DNA of 64,000 nucleotides from Vigna angularis (GCF_016808095.1 NC_068974.1:33883090-33947089), one strand, 5' to 3'. Numbered from the stretch's first letter, positions 20,953 to 35,315 are shown. Notes: generated from the sequence alone by a model not told the origin. Numbers and translations: made by a program.

Positions 20953-22830
20953 CACTACAGGAAAAACAATTAATACCGACGGTTTATTATCGAAGGCCTT
21001 TTGGCCTTCGGTAAATGTAATTTACCGAAGGCTTTTCCGAGGGCTTGTGTAACATGACTTTATCGAAGGATAATGGCCGTCTTTAATGGACATGAGTGAT
21101 TATCGAAGGCAAACGACCGTCGGTAAGTGAGTAATGTTTATCAAATTAGAAAGTCAGATATTTCGGAAGCATTTCGCGAAAACTCCTTCTTCCCCCCAAT
21201 CTTCACATTCTCTGCCCTAACTTCATCGACGAACTTAGTGGCTGGCTTGTGCAGACTACTTCCCACCCTAAGCACAATCTGGATACGCTTCTTCTCCACT
21301 CCTCCATTATAGGTGAAGTGTCCCATTCTCCCATCTCATTTTGTGTTCGTGTTACTGTTTTGGATTACGCGTCAATGGTGTAACCTTTTTCCTTGTAGCG
21401 TTTTGCAGGGTTCTGAGCTGAGGAAGGTGGTGGGTGGCTGAGTTGAAGGCTACCATTGTCGAGGGAGGATATTGGACGACGCGGCATGGACGAGGCGGCG
21501 TAACCAGGGCAGTGTCGCTGCTTGACAAGGTCTTCCACTACTGCTTCAGAGGCTATCGAAGGGGCTACCGTCGAGGTAAGTTGTTATTTTCATTGATGAA
21601 CTATGAAAGCTAAGAAGCATTTCTTCTGACTTTGTTAAATATATGCTCTGAATTATTTTGTTCAATATGATTTGGTATAGAAAAATTGTTCAAAGTTGGC
21701 ATTTAGATTGGTCATCCATTTTTTAGAATTAGGCATTTTAAAACTAAAGCAAGGTAATATCAGTAGATTATGAAAACTGATAACAGTTACTCACTGAGAG
21801 TAAAAAGCTACTGGTACACCTAAAAAGCCAATGACATGTTGTTAACTGAAGGGCAAGACAAAGGATTGCACGAAAATGGAGGAAGTTTCTATAATGGCTA
21901 AACTTTTCTCAATTCCACCTTGAGAACAAGGTGAATCTTTCTAGGCTGGGTACTGTTAGGACACAACCTCCTATTATGAAGGTCCATAAAAGAAGAAACA
22001 AGGGAAATGAAAAATGCAGCTATTTGTTTTAATTCAAATAGCTCTGAAATTTGTTATTTAAGTTGTTGTGTTGGGAAACTTGTATAAACATAGGTGTGTT
22101 TTCAAGATTGGGAGGGAGGGAGAAAATTAGTTGATTAGTGGGACGTTCCTGGACCCTCAAAGTGTGTGTCTGTAAAGGAATTTCTGAAACTTCTTCACGC
22201 AGTTCTCAATTCCTTTGTTTGAGTTTCCTTTCTTTCTTTCTTTTTTTGAGTTTCTGATTCAGTTTCTATAACATTCTTACAGCACTTCCAATCCTTTCTG
22301 ACAATCGAACTTAACCATTTTAATCATTAAGTATCAAAAATCAAAAAGACCAGTTTTACATATCTTCTACTGTGATCAAATCCTGAAGCAAGGGTTGATG
22401 CATTCCTAATATACCTAATATACCAACTTTAGCATACCAAAGACTTAAAGATGCTAAAACATGTTGATGCATTCCACCACTACCACCGCGAGTTCAATAA
22501 ATGATCTTGATTTCTCCCAACTAATTTAAAGTGAAAATGCTGAGTTGAAGGTCATTAGGTGTGCTTTTACTGACTCTTCCATAAACATTCAAACAACTTT
22601 GCAGAAGGAAATGAAATCCTTGTGAAACCCTTCCTCATCCATCACGTGACAGCTATTAAGTCTCATCTAATTTCACTTGACTAAAATGCTTCATTCACTG
22701 CCATACCACACCACTCCCATTCACTCCATTCACGTTTCCATGCGTTTGTCTTCTATACTAAAGAAAACTCGAAACCCCATTCTCAGATCCATGCGTATGG
22801 CCTTCGATAATGTCCAACTTTTTTGTAGTG
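20953..22830. mobile_element. Non-autonomous CACTA (En/Spm-type) transposon
   Basis: It starts CACTACAGGAAAAAC and ends TTTTTTGTAGTG, the inverted CACTA termini, with the 3-bp duplication act on both sides (20950-20952 and 22831-22833). Subterminal repeats of 'ccttcggtaa'/'taccgaagg' follow the left end (20985-21130), and 'ggccttcgataatg' precedes the right end. No transposase frame is present. The interior has a more GC-rich gene-like stretch (about 21170-21575) ending in a plausible splice donor, 'gaggtaagttg', which may be captured host sequence. I cannot identify its source. Confidence 0.85.
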
Positions 22831-23013
22831 ACTGTATATATAATTTATACAATAGTGTTAGTATCAATTATTTTAATTTAAAGAAGTTTTTCAAAACTAA
22901 AGATGATAAAAATTTATTTAAAATCAACAATATATTAACAAAAATAAACAAATTAACCTTATTATTAATTCAAAAAGAATATTATATTAAGTTAATTATG
23001 CAACTTTAATGGA

Positions 23014-23017
<4 letters not shown>

Positions 23018-23053
<36 letters not shown>
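23018..23053. repeat. (AT)n microsatellite
   Basis: An uninterrupted AT run just downstream of cysteine-rich gene 1. The same position in the fourth unit (62614-62662) also carries an AT run; in the third unit the run is short. Confidence 0.9.
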
Positions 23054-23054
<1 letters not shown>

Positions 23055-23191
23055 CACTAAAAAAAATTTAAATAAAATAAATTTATTATTTGTTTTAGAC
23101 TTCCCAACCTGAAACACCTTATTACATCAAGGATGAATATCATTACAACTAACCATTTTATTCATAAATATTCAAACAAGAAAAATATATA

Positions 23192-23582
23192 CTAAATAGT
23201 TGGACACTTCTGTAGACAAGAATTCATCACTTCAGATACAACACCGCTACCATCTGATATACAAAATGAGTCATTAGAAATATGAAAAAACATATTGACT
23301 GAAATATGAAAAATATGAGAAGAATGTTATAAGAATTTGAATACCAATTTTGATGTTTATGAACTTGTTAACCCCACAACGAGTAATGCACTCGGAAGCT
23401 TCTTTAGATAAGTTTGGACACTTTGAAACACAGATCGCAATACATATTGTATAAGTAAGAGTAGAAAAAAGACAATTTATCCCACATTTAGCAGGACATG
23501 AAAGTGCATATGCTTTTGAGAAACACAACATCATCATTATCACAACAACAACTCCAACATTTTTTATCTCATTCTTTGCCAT
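23192..23582 (-). CDS. Small secreted cysteine-rich (thionin-like) peptide, copy 1
   Basis: Two exons: 23582-23345 and 23253-23192, with a 91-bp GT-AG intron (GTATTC donor, TATATCAG acceptor); the joined frame is 99 residues. The N-terminus is a signal peptide (basic start, then a hydrophobic core GVVVVIMMMLCF, cleavage expected near residue 26). The mature part has ten cysteines as CX3CX3C-X9-CX3CX3C-X9-CX3C in exon 1 and a final CX3C in exon 2. Repeated CX3C pairs suggest disulfide-linked helices, as in thionin-like or hairpinin-like plant peptides. Secretion and a defence or signalling role are inferred. A TATATAAG box lies at 23668-23661. It is the most diverged of four copies here; without splicing the frame would run into a hydrophobic tail encoded by the intron. 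Confidence 0.82.
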
Positions 23583-23660
23583 AACTTCTTTTCAACGCTC
23601 TACTATATGAAAATTTTTTCTAGAACTTAAATTTATGTTGTGTCTTTCAAGCCAAACATG

Positions 23661-23668
23661 CTTATATA
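23661..23668 (-). promoter_or_regulatory. TATA box of cysteine-rich gene 1
   Basis: TATATAAG on the minus strand, followed by GCATGTTTGGCTTGAAAG, lies about 80 bp above the start codon. The same arrangement is kept in all four copies. Confidence 0.7.
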
Positions 23669-23699
23669 TGCACAAAATAACTACCAATTTTAGAATTAT

Positions 23700-25037
23700 A
23701 TTAATGCACAAAATAACTACCAATTTTAGAATTATATTAATGATATTAATTAGAATCAATGTGATTTGCACTCCTTCAAGGATGAATTTTGAAATTTATT
23801 AATGAATTGTTGAGGTTCATGTTTTAAATAAATAATTCAAAATGTGAAGTCTATGCTTCATGTCATAAAAGTTGTGTTTTAAAATGAATCTATAATAAAT
23901 ACTAATAATAAAAATAGTGCATAATAAATAATAATAAATATAAAACAATAGTAAAATAATTTATAATAAATATATAAATATAGAAAATAATAAATTATAA
24001 TAAATATAAGTAACAATAAATAATATATATATATATATATATATAAATATAATAAGTAGTAATAAAATGAATAGAAATAAATAATAATAAATATAAATAA
24101 TAAATAATATAAATAGTAAATAATATAAATAAAAAATAAACTCATGTACAATAATTATATTACATGATATTTGATATTAGATGATAGAAATTGAAATCAT
24201 AAAACCAATTAATATACTTATACTAATCAAATGCTACAAATCCAAATGTTTTTAACTATGACTATACAAGCTTATCATAAAACAAAATAATATTAAAAAT
24301 TTTCACTCACACTAATTAGACTATATAATAAAACAAATTTATCATACCATCAACATCAACATCAACATCAACATCAACATCAACATCAATATCAATATCA
24401 ATATCAACATCAATATCAATATCAATATAATAAAATAAATACAAATACACAATAGATAAAGTATATTCATATAAATACAAATACACAATATATTCATATA
24501 AATACAAATACACAATAGATAAGTATAAATACAAATACACAATAGATAAGTATATTCATATAATCGTTAAACAAATCTATTAATACATATAATTGTCCAG
24601 TAACAAATCTATTACTGGGTCTACTTTTTACAGTTTTATACATGTATCATTTGTACTATTAGATTGCCTACTCTTCACACTTTTGTGCATAGTTTAATTT
24701 TTAGATGTTTGCTAAATTTATTCAACATTTTGTACATGCGTTCATCTTTTATATTTTTAAAGAATTTACTCTTTACATTTTTGTGAATAATTTAGCATGT
24801 GTTTCTTTTAAAATTTAATTTAAATTCTTTGTGCTGATTAACTTGATCATAATATATTATTTAAAATAATCACATACAACTTATTTTATTAAAACTATAT
24901 ATAACTAAAATACATTCACATTTTTAAAATAATTAAAATATTATTATTTATAAAATTAAATTATAATTATATTTTTATAAACTCAAATTAATATAATAAA
25001 TATATTACAATTTTTAAAAGTCTCAAGCATTGCACGG

Positions 25038-25107
<70 letters not shown>

Positions 25108-25870
25108 AACAATCATTTTATTGTGTGTGTACGTATATGGTAGAAGAATTCATCAACTAAGTTGTTAGAATCAATAAATAATTAATAGATATAGTATTCT
25201 AATATAATAGAAAATTGGGACAGAAAATGTGTCCAAATTATTTATCTTCAATTCACTGGATTTTTATTAATTACATCCAGGTTGCCTCGGGTCAAGCAAG
25301 TAAAACACTGTATCTAAAAATAATCTCAAAATTTTTTAGTATTATTAATTTTTTATTAAATTAATTATAAAATATTGATTAAAAGAAAGTCTTAATTTTT
25401 TAATACTAATATATCTCTATTAAATTAATTATAAAATTGTTTTAAAAAAAGTCTTATAAATGTTTTTAGTACTAATATATCTTTATTTAATTAATTATAA
25501 TTTTATGTTTGAGAATAATATTCAATTAAATTATTATAAGTGTTTTTTACTTTTTATTGGTATTAAAATGATATTAAATGAGTTAAAACTTATTTTTCAT
25601 AAATTATAATTTTGTTTAGAAAAATTTATGAGTTAGAAAACTATGAATTTTTGTTAAGCACGAATATTTGGTATGATATGACATTTTATTTGCAGTTACT
25701 AAGAACTTACTTTCAAAAGTTAAAAAGATATATGTACATTGACGAAGCTACTGAAAAATGAATTTGAAAATAAAATTATTTCCGTCAAAGAAATTACTTT
25801 TGAAAATGGATATAACACTTCAAAGTAGATTCAAATAATTTAAAATATACGAAGATTTATTTATATTTTA
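23700..25870. repeat. AT-rich unit sequence with several microsatellites, no gene
   Basis: This is a further copy of the unit DNA. It contains a 47-bp direct repeat around 23653-23742 ('cacaaaataactaccaatt'), an (ATCAAC/ATCAAT)n run at about 24344-24428, a 30-45-bp tandem of 'aaatacaaatacacaatagat' at 24440-24550, and an (AT)n run at 25042-25102 inside 'gcacggatatt'. The Asp/Val- and Ile/Tyr-rich frames over these runs are microsatellite translations. Confidence 0.75.
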
Positions 25871-25875
25871 TTTAA

Positions 25876-27146
25876 TGTAACATCTTATTTTAATAGTATA
25901 AAACTTTTAAAGTAAATCATTATAAAGATGATAATAGAACAATTAGATGAAACAAACCTACCACAAAAGCCAGAGATCTACCTCTTGGAGAACCATCTAA
26001 CAACTCATCTTCTTCATCCTCACCTCTTGCTGGAATAACTGAAAAGACGTCTCCCTAATCTTACACAATTTAGATAATCATTGTAAAAGAGAAAAATAAC
26101 ACACGGACAGATAACACAAATGCAAGGGTAAGCCAGTGATATAACAGTTCATCATATATAGTAAAATAAAATTCTATCATATATTATATTGCACACCAAA
26201 TAAAAAGTTCATCCTAATCATATTACAAACTTATCACCATCATCACATATAGACCCACATAATCATATACATATATTTCACATAAACATGGTAACCAATC
26301 ACATGAAACCATTCTATATACATCAATTCACAAGAACCAGTCCAAGAAAAACCACTAAACAACACAAAAACCCTTTTAAAATCATACAACCAGAAGTGGC
26401 GCTCAACCCTAAAAAGTAGTGTTCAACACTACAACCACTGGAAAGTGGTGATCAACTCCAACGACACTAGAAACTGGTGCTCGCCATGATAGAGGCGTTC
26501 AGCACCATATTAGAACTTGAAACTCTATTTTTATAACTTTAGGCATTTCCTATACCACTTCAATTGATCCCTATGACACTCTTGACACTAAGAAACCTCA
26601 AAAAACAACACTCTAACTCAAAATGACCACTTCAAACCAAATCAACTTCCCTAAACTACCCAAATTAATTTCTACTCTTTCTAACAACATTTCAATCAAC
26701 CAAAGGTACAAACAAGTCATAAATGACTCTATGACAGACCCAAAATCATCATTTTTACCTCAGACCTTCCAATTTGAAATCTCACTAGTCAAAACCCCTA
26801 AAACGAGTTCTAAACCCCTAAAACTAGTTCCAAACCAAGCTAAGATCCACCTACAAACCACCAAACACTCTTGCATCAGATTTTACTCATTCCAACATCA
26901 AAACCAATTCTAGATGACCAAATAACCAACCTTAAACTTCTGATTTTCCCTCCTAACCCTTATATAAAAAATTCACATGTCAAAACCCCCTAATTTGAAC
27001 TTAAAACATTTTAAAACCATCACATTGACCCATTCCAATTTCCCTATCAGATTTCCACCAACTCAAGATGCTAACAAATCACAATTAACATGTAATCAAA
27101 CATGAAACATCAAATTTCTCAATCCACACCCTATCTCACAAACTTG
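25876..27146 (-). mobile_element. Truncated solo LTR (family F), copy in unit 2
   Basis: On the plus strand it begins TGTAACATCTTATTTTAATAG after 'tttaa'. It follows the same sequence as 33786, 45714 and 58854 up to 'ccacaccctatctcacaaacttg', then jumps directly to unit sequence, so its remaining 600-700 bp are deleted. The LTR reads on the minus strand (ending GATGTTACA). The phrases 'gtggcgctcaaccc' and 'agtgttcaacact' at 26395-26500 are its subrepeat block. Confidence 0.7.
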
Positions 27147-27899
27147 AATTAAAACATGATAGTTTCTTGGATCTTGATTGTGTTGTGCATATCCTTCAGG
27201 TTAATAAGTCAGATTGATTAACAAATTGATCGGTTGATGTGTCGATCGACTGATCGACTAGTAGGTTGACCAACTAATAGGTCGATCGATTGCAGAATAA
27301 AGGTTAGATTAACACTTAACAAATAATAATCAAGAACCAATCAACTAATTATTATTAAGGTATGATTGAGTAATTAGGGTAGCAAAAAGTTAAAAGTCCA
27401 TAACACCAAGTATAAAACCTATGGTTACTAAGACATACATCACTACATTTAATACCCTTCCATTGACCACCTACTAATTTTAGCATTAGAGTACTTTCTG
27501 CTACTGTGAAACTCCAAAAATATTATAATAGATATTTCGTTTTTCTACATGTCTCAAATAATAAATATTTCTTATTATATGTGATCCGGTGTTTAAGTGT
27601 TAGTGTATGAGTCTAGTAATTTTTGTCTGTGAGAATATCATAATACGTTAGAGTAATTCATTTAAAAAGTCAGAATATGTATCCAATACAGTACGAAAAT
27701 TATACTCTCCATGATTTTATTACACCACATATAATACTTGTTTTTTTTGTTAAGGAAAACTGTAACCTCCTTTCAATTTTCTTTCTTTACGTGTTTTGTA
27801 ATCTTTTCCCTACTCATTTTCATTGGTTTCTCCTTTCCACGGTAGCATCCTTGACTGATTGAAGTTGGACACCAACTTTATCTTCATGTAACTAATGGG
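27147..27899. other. Unit flank followed by unrelated DNA where a cysteine-rich gene is expected
   Basis: 27147-27502 matches the DNA preceding each cysteine-rich gene ('taataagtcagattgatt', 'accacctactaattttag'). At about 27503 it departs into sequence found nowhere else in the window, then rejoins post-gene unit DNA at about 27900. No cysteine-rich reading frame is present, so this unit has lost its gene. Confidence 0.65.
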
Positions 27900-27992
27900 A
27901 CAAAATATAATTATTAATTAAAATTACAAAATTAGTAAAGATAGTTATATTAATAATTAAAAGTGAATACAATTAAAAGTTAATATAATAAC

Positions 27993-28530
27993 TAGAGCTG
28001 TCAAAACGGGCCATCCGGTCCGACCCGGTTTGGTCCACCACGGGTTGGTCACTTAGTAAGCCAACCCAACCCGACTTATTTATTAGCGAGCTAAAAATAT
28101 TCGAATCCAGCTCGACCCACCACGAGTTGGTGGGTAAACGAATTGGCTCAGGGGCTCACTTAATTACAATCTTTTTTAAATAAAAAAAATTACAAACTTT
28201 CTATAATTCAAATCTAAACAAATTTCACTCCAAACATGGGTCTTTAATTAATTTTTAAAATAAGGAACTTAAATAATTTTTTGAAGCAAAAACAATATAA
28301 TAAATATTTTTTTTCAAAATTAAAATTAAATTTTAATAAAATAAAATTAGGTAGGTGGGTTGGTGGGCCAACCCAGCCCACTACGGGTTCAACCTGCATG
28401 AGCCGGGTTTAAATGAGCCGAGTTGAAATCTGACCTCTATAAAAAAATACAATTTTTTCAAACCCAACCCGGCTCAAACCCGTGGTTGGCCGGATTGACC
28501 TGCGGGTTGTAACCCATTTTGACAGCTCTG
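27993..28530. mobile_element. hAT-like non-autonomous element with 'agagctgtcaaaacggg' termini
   Basis: The ends are inverted: TAGAGCTGTCAAAACGGG at the left and CCCATTTTGACAGCTCTG at the right. They are flanked by an 8-bp duplication with one mismatch (ataataac 27985-27992, ataataat 28531-28538). The interior is rich in 'aacccggctcaaacccg'/'cgggttgg' repeats, an arrangement known from widespread plant hAT MITEs. No transposase frame is present. The intact site is seen near 50040. Confidence 0.8.
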
Positions 28531-28538
28531 ATAATAAT

Positions 28539-30184
28539 AATTACAATATTAATGACTAAATAAATAAATTAAAAAATATTAATTGTAATAATATCATTAA
28601 TATTTGAAGAAAAATGTTAAAATAAAATATAATTATTGAATAAAATTACAAAATTAGTAAAGATCGTTATATTAAGAATGAAAAGTGAATATAATTAAAA
28701 TTTAATAAATTAAAAGTGAATATAATTAAAATTTAATAAATTAAAAGTGAATATAATAATAATTACAATATTAATGACTAAAGAAATAAATTAAAAAAAT
28801 ATTAATTGTAATAATAACATTAATAATTAAAGAAAAATGTTAATATTTATAGATTTTGCATTGTCTAATATTTATATTTTAATAGTTTACTCTTTACATT
28901 TTTTACATGATCTATGTTTGTAAGTTTAAATTATCTACTATTTACATTTTTATGCATCTTCTAGCCTTTGTATTTTTACAAAGTCTTTACACTTTTCTAC
29001 AAGGTTTATCATTTGTAGCTTTAGGTTGTGTACTCTTCACATTTTTTTATTGTCTTTGTATTTTTATCAAGTTCATACAATATTTTGTATGTCGTTTATC
29101 CTTTTATTCTTAAAAATTTTACTCTTTGTATTGTTTTTCATATTTCTATAATTCAAATTGAAAGGTCTAAATAAATAATGCTTCATGTCTTAAAAAATGT
29201 ATTTTAAAATGAATCTATAACAAATAATAATAATAATAATAAAATAGTTCATAACAAATATAAATAATCGTAAAATAATTTATAATAAATAATAATAAAT
29301 ATATAAATATAAAAAATAATAAAATATATGTGAAAGCATATATACGAAACCAGATGATACAAGTTGAAATCACAAAACCATATATGTGAAATCCAATTAG
29401 ACGAATCAATACTTACACTAATAAAATAATACAAGTTTAAATGATTTCAACTATCAATACAAATTTATCATATTGATTAGCAAAATAATGTTGAATTTCC
29501 CACTTTAAATGATATAGTAAAATGAATTTATTAAAGGATTGAAATAGTAGAACAAGTATAAACAAACAATAAACGAGTGTGTCTTTACAATTATCAAACA
29601 TTTATTAATATACATAAATAAGAGGACAATCATATTATATAATTATGTTCATACATGTATTAAACAAGATTGTCCAACATCTTCGCATTTCCAATCATAT
29701 CAATAAGTACAAAATTGCAAATAATCACTAATCTACATATTTTTCATAATTTATCTTTTATGTTTTTAAATTGTCTACTCTTTATACTCTGATGTATAAT
29801 CTAACATTTATTTAATCTTTGTGTGAGTCATCTAGTTTTTGTATTCTTTATACTGTGTACTCTTTTTGTTGATAGTCTAAGTTTTAGATTTATCTAGAGT
29901 CTATTTTTTACACTTTTATACATATATATCATTTGTAGTTTTTGATTTTAATACTCTTAACATTTTTGTACATAGTCTAACTTTTAAATTTTTATTAAAT
30001 TTATTCAACATTTTGTACATCATATATCTTTTTTTATTATTAAATAATTTACTCTTTATATTTTTGTGCATCATTTAGTATGTATTTCTTTTAAAATTTA
30101 ATTTAAATTCTTTATTTTGATTAACTTGATCACAATATATTATTTAAAATAATTATATAAAATATATTTTTTATTAAAACTATA
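28539..30184. repeat. AT-rich unit sequence with degenerate minisatellite
   Basis: It includes a short tandem of 'taaaagtgaatataattaaaatttaataaat' near 28690-28750 and the decayed 'ctctttacattttttac' array (28856-30065). It is collinear with 42180-43690 and 55528-56820. No gene is seen. The last five bases, ctata (30180-30184), are the site duplication of the next element. Confidence 0.7.
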
Positions 30185-32643
30185 TGTGAAATCCCAAAAT
30201 ATACGACGTGCATATATAATAAAGACGTCATCAGGTTATAATAATAGAAAGCAGTGGGAAACATATATTCGAATATTAGGATTACAGTAATCCTTAAAAT
30301 GCTAAGAAGTCAAAGCGTGAAGTACTAGAGTCTTCCAACATACCATGGGTTCTACATATTATATTTTTTCAAAATACATAAGTTAAAATAAGGAGATCCT
30401 AATGAAACTAGGATTCAACGTCATCTTCCTCCAATGCTTGCTCTAGGGGCACCTCCTCGACATCTGCTCCCATCCAAGTGGATGATCATCGCAAGAGGAA
30501 ACATACACAAACATAGCACGAACAGAAACAAGCAACGGTGAGCTAATTATAAAAAACATAACAATATGTGCATGCAAGAGTTAACTTCAATCAAGCAAGA
30601 TAAACACGCATCCTAACAGGTTATATTCTAGACTTGACTCGTCCGAACTTTAGAATGATAGTCTAGCTATGGCTGGTCTTGCACTCGTGGTGGCTTATGA
30701 AACTTCGATTCCCCACCCTACCACGCTCACGAGGTTAGCCTGTTCCGGGCCTTGAGGCATACTGGAAGCCCCCAAGACTAAGACCTCTCGCTACTCCTCA
30801 CCACATGGTGCAATCCTCTCTACGTGAGAAGAAAAACCATTGGAGCTTCAGGATGACCCCCAAGATTGAGCTCCTACTCACATTCTAAACACTGAGAATC
30901 TCACCAAGAGATTCTACACAGATGGAACTTGGTTTACAACTTGGATCATCTTTCCACCATTTTATAACCATACACTTTTTGCTACAATCCACATACTTGT
31001 TTGAACATCACAATACAATACTATAGATGCTAAAGAATGATTTACCAACAAACCAAAAAATTCATTAATCAAACGCAGTACAAGAGAAAATTCGGAGAAC
31101 TAGGCCCAGCACTCGTCGCACAGCACACCACCCTCGCATGGCGAGACTGGCGCTACTCGCATAACGCACCCACCCAGCTCGCCTTGCGAATTAAGTCTGA
31201 ATAAGTATCAGACTTTGGGTCTCTCGCATAGCGACCTAGGTGCGCTATGCGAGAGCCTAGTCAGAGACCAACCCCCCTAAAACTTTCGCTATGCGCCCCA
31301 CTCGCCTTTCGAATTAAATGGGCAGTGGTTCCAGACCACCACCAGTCGCATAGCGACAGGATTCGCCAGGTGATCCACAAACAGAGAGCAACACCCTCTG
31401 GTCGTTCGCACAGCACACCAGCTCGCACAGCGAATGACTCAGACAGTGAGCACCCTCTACAGGGTCTCGCTATGCGAGACAGCTCGCATAGCGAGTCTGC
31501 ATAATCTGCAGAACGCGAATTCTTCAAATTCATGAAACTCACACCCCTCTAACCAATTTCAACCCTCTTTCCCAACATCTAAGACCTTTAATTCATTATA
31601 TGAACCTAGTTAAACTCGTCTAGATGAACTTTAACAATTATACAGTGATTCTAGAGTGATTTAGGCTTGAATTCAATTCTAAAACATCAAATCCTATGAC
31701 TTAGTGGCTCAAATCAAATTTACCATTTCTAACTTGCTTTAGTCCAATTTTATGATCCTAACAGATCACATTAGGCCTATTTAAGCTACCCAAACAATCC
31801 AGTAACTCTTAAGACTCCAAATGCCCAAAATCAATACTTCACTTCCCTCAAACTGACCTAAAACAATACCCGAACCCCAAACTTCTCATTTAAACAACTC
31901 AACAACCAATTTTCCACTCTAAACACTTAAGCACACACCAATTCCAGAGATCAAGCTAATTCAAAACAGATTAAAATTATCACATCACAACATACACAGG
32001 CTCTATATAGTGTAATACATGCAACTTAGGCTCCTGGAAATTAAAGTTCAAGTAGAAGAACATGCTTACATCAAAGTTCAACATACATGCGAATCACACA
32101 ATGAATTAAAACATATAATTCGCTCCCCTTACTTTAGGGTTCTCACAATACATCTCACAACAGCAACAAGACCTCAACAGTGCCTTACACAGCCAGCACA
32201 CAGCAAGACCCTACAACCCACTAAAGTAGAGACAGAAACAGCTCTTAGAGCTAGAATAGGCAGAGAATCTAAAGGAGAAAACTATTGGCTACATGCAACT
32301 AGCAAAGTTGCATGCCCTAGGTTCAAGAAAGATGGAGAAACAGAAAAGAGTGACTTACCCGCCCAAGACAGAAACTAATCGGATGGATGGGAAGCTCTCG
32401 ACTCCAGGAATGTACGAACACCACCTATTTGAAAATGCAAGGGTTGAAATTTGTCAAAAGGTAGAGAAAAGACAGAGCAAAAAGAAGAAGACAGAGTTTA
32501 GAGAGAGGTTGGGTTTAGGCTAATGAACCAGACATCTTAAAAGTTCTATTTTTGAGGATCAGTGCACTTTAATATGAAGAGTCTGGTCTCTTAAGCTTAA
32601 AGCACTCCTCAACCCTTTACTTTATTTTTTTCAGAACATTACA
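30185..32643 (-). mobile_element. Ty3/gypsy-type solo LTR in minus orientation (family C)
   Basis: On the plus strand it runs TGTGAAATCCC...GAACATTACA, flanked by the perfect duplication ctata (30180-30184 and 32644-32648), interrupting 'aaaactatatataac' that is intact in the other units. Length is 2459 bp with no internal region. In its own orientation it has a donor GGGTAAGTCA (32358), a CpG-rich palindromic block (31100-31510), the conserved 'catcctgaag...gtagagagg...agaggtc' module (30640-30890) and the hairpin CATCC-ACTT-GGATG (30471-30484). Short frames inside it are not genes. Confidence 0.88.
31100..31510 (-). repeat. CpG-rich 'tcgcatagcga' palindromic subrepeats in LTR family C
   Basis: About fifteen imperfect copies of 'tcgcatagcga', 'cgctatgcgag' and 'tcgcacagcga' occur in 400 bp. 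Neighbouring copies are often inverted (for example 'tcgctatgcgagacagctcgcatagcga'), so the block could fold into several hairpins. The sequence is unrelated to the arrays in families A and B but occupies the same slot in the LTR. Confidence 0.8.
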
Positions 32644-33785
<1,142 letters not shown>

Positions 33786-35315
33786 TGTAACATCTCATTT
33801 TAATAGTATAAAACTACTAAAGTAAAACATTACAAAGATGATAATAGAACAACTAAATAAATCAAACCTACCACAAAAGCCAGAGATCTACTCTAACAAC
33901 TCATCTCCTTCATTCTCACCTCTTGCTGGAATAATTGAAAAGACGTCTCCCTAATCTTACACCATTTAGATGATCATTATAAAAGAGAAAAATAACACAC
34001 GGACAGACAACACAAATGCAAGGGTAAGCTAGTGATATAACAGTTCATCATAGTAAAATAAAATTCTATCATATATTATATTGCACACCAAATAAAACAT
34101 TCATCCTAATCATATTACAAACTTAGACTTGACTTATCCGAATAGAGTATGAATGTCAAGCAATGACGATTCGTGCACTTGTAGTGGTGAAACAATTGGC
34201 CTACCTCGAGCTACAACGCAAGGTAAAGTCCGTAGAGTTGGACCTCGTGCTATTCTCACCACTTGCCTTACCCATCTCTATGTGAGAATGGATGACCATT
34301 TAGAGTGTCAAAATGAACCCAAAGGTTGAGCTTACTACATTCATACTTACAACAACACAGAACACCACCATGTAACCTTTCCACGAGGGTCAATGATATA
34401 CGTCCATCAACCATTCACTTAATCAACAACATACTTATCACCATCATCACATATAGACCCACATAATCATATACATATATTTCACATAAACATGGTAACT
34501 AATCACATGAAACCATTCCATATACATCAATTCACAAGAACCAGTCCAAGAAAAACCACTAAACAACACAAAAACCCTTTTAAAATCATACAACAAGAAG
34601 TAGCGCTCAACCCTAAAAAGTAGCGTGCAATGCTACAACCATTGGAAAGTGGTGCTCAGATCCAACAACACTAGAAACTGGTGCTCAAGCGCCATGACAG
34701 AGGCGTTTAGCGCCATATCGGAACTTGAAACTCTATTTCTATAACTTTGGGCATTTCCTATACCACTTCAATTGATCCCTAATACACTCTTGACACTAAG
34801 AAACCTCAAAAAACAACACTCTAACTCAAAATGACCACTTCAAACCAAATCAACTTCCCTCAACTACCCAAATTCATTTCTACTCTTTCTAACAACATTT
34901 CAATAAACCAAAGGTACAATCAAGTAATAAATGACTCTATGACAGACCCAAAATCATCATTTTTACCTTAGACCTTCCAATTTGAAATCTCACTAGTCAA
35001 AACTAGTTCCAAACCAAGCTAAGCTCCACCTATAAACCACCAAACACTATTGCATCAGATTTCACTCATTCCAACATCAAAACCAGTTCTAGATGATCAA
35101 ATAACCAACCTTAAACTTCTGATTTTCCCTCCTAACCCTTATATAAAAAATTCACATGTTAAGACTCCCTAATTTGAACTTAAAACATTTTAAAACCATC
35201 ACATTGACTCATACCAATTTCCCTATCAGATTTTCACCAACTCAAGGTGCTAACAAATCACAATTAACATGTAACCAAACATTAAACATCAAATTTCTCA
35301 ATCCACACCCTATCA
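33786..35315 (-). mobile_element. Solo LTR family F, copy in unit 3 (left part)
   Basis: It starts TGTAACATCTCATTTTAATAG and follows 45714 and 58854 through the 'atggatgaccat...gtgagaat' module (34130-34340) and 'gtagcgctcaaccc' subrepeats (34600-34720). It is cut at 35315 ('ccacaccctatc'), where copia gag sequence begins. The same LTR resumes at 37680, but about 120 bp before the point where it broke off, so part of the LTR is present on both sides. Confidence 0.7.

Noticed and set aside
23274..23345. Hydrophobic C-terminal tail of the unspliced cysteine-rich frames
   Set aside because: The tail (ILITFFSYFSYF type) is encoded by the 91-bp intron. All four loci keep splice sites and a second exon that adds the last cysteine pair, so the tail is not part of the product.
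24316..24542. Frames rich in Asp-Val/Ile-Asp or Leu-Met repeats
   Set aside because: They are translations of the (ATCAAC)n/(ATCAAT)n microsatellite.
31247..31542. Open frames on both strands in a GC-rich block
   Set aside because: The block is the palindromic 'tcgcatagcga' array of a solo LTR; frames stay open because of its composition.
32019..32523. Two overlapping plus-strand frames (119 and 76 codons)
   Set aside because: They lie in the minus-oriented family C LTR, on the strand opposite to its transcription, with no recognisable motif.
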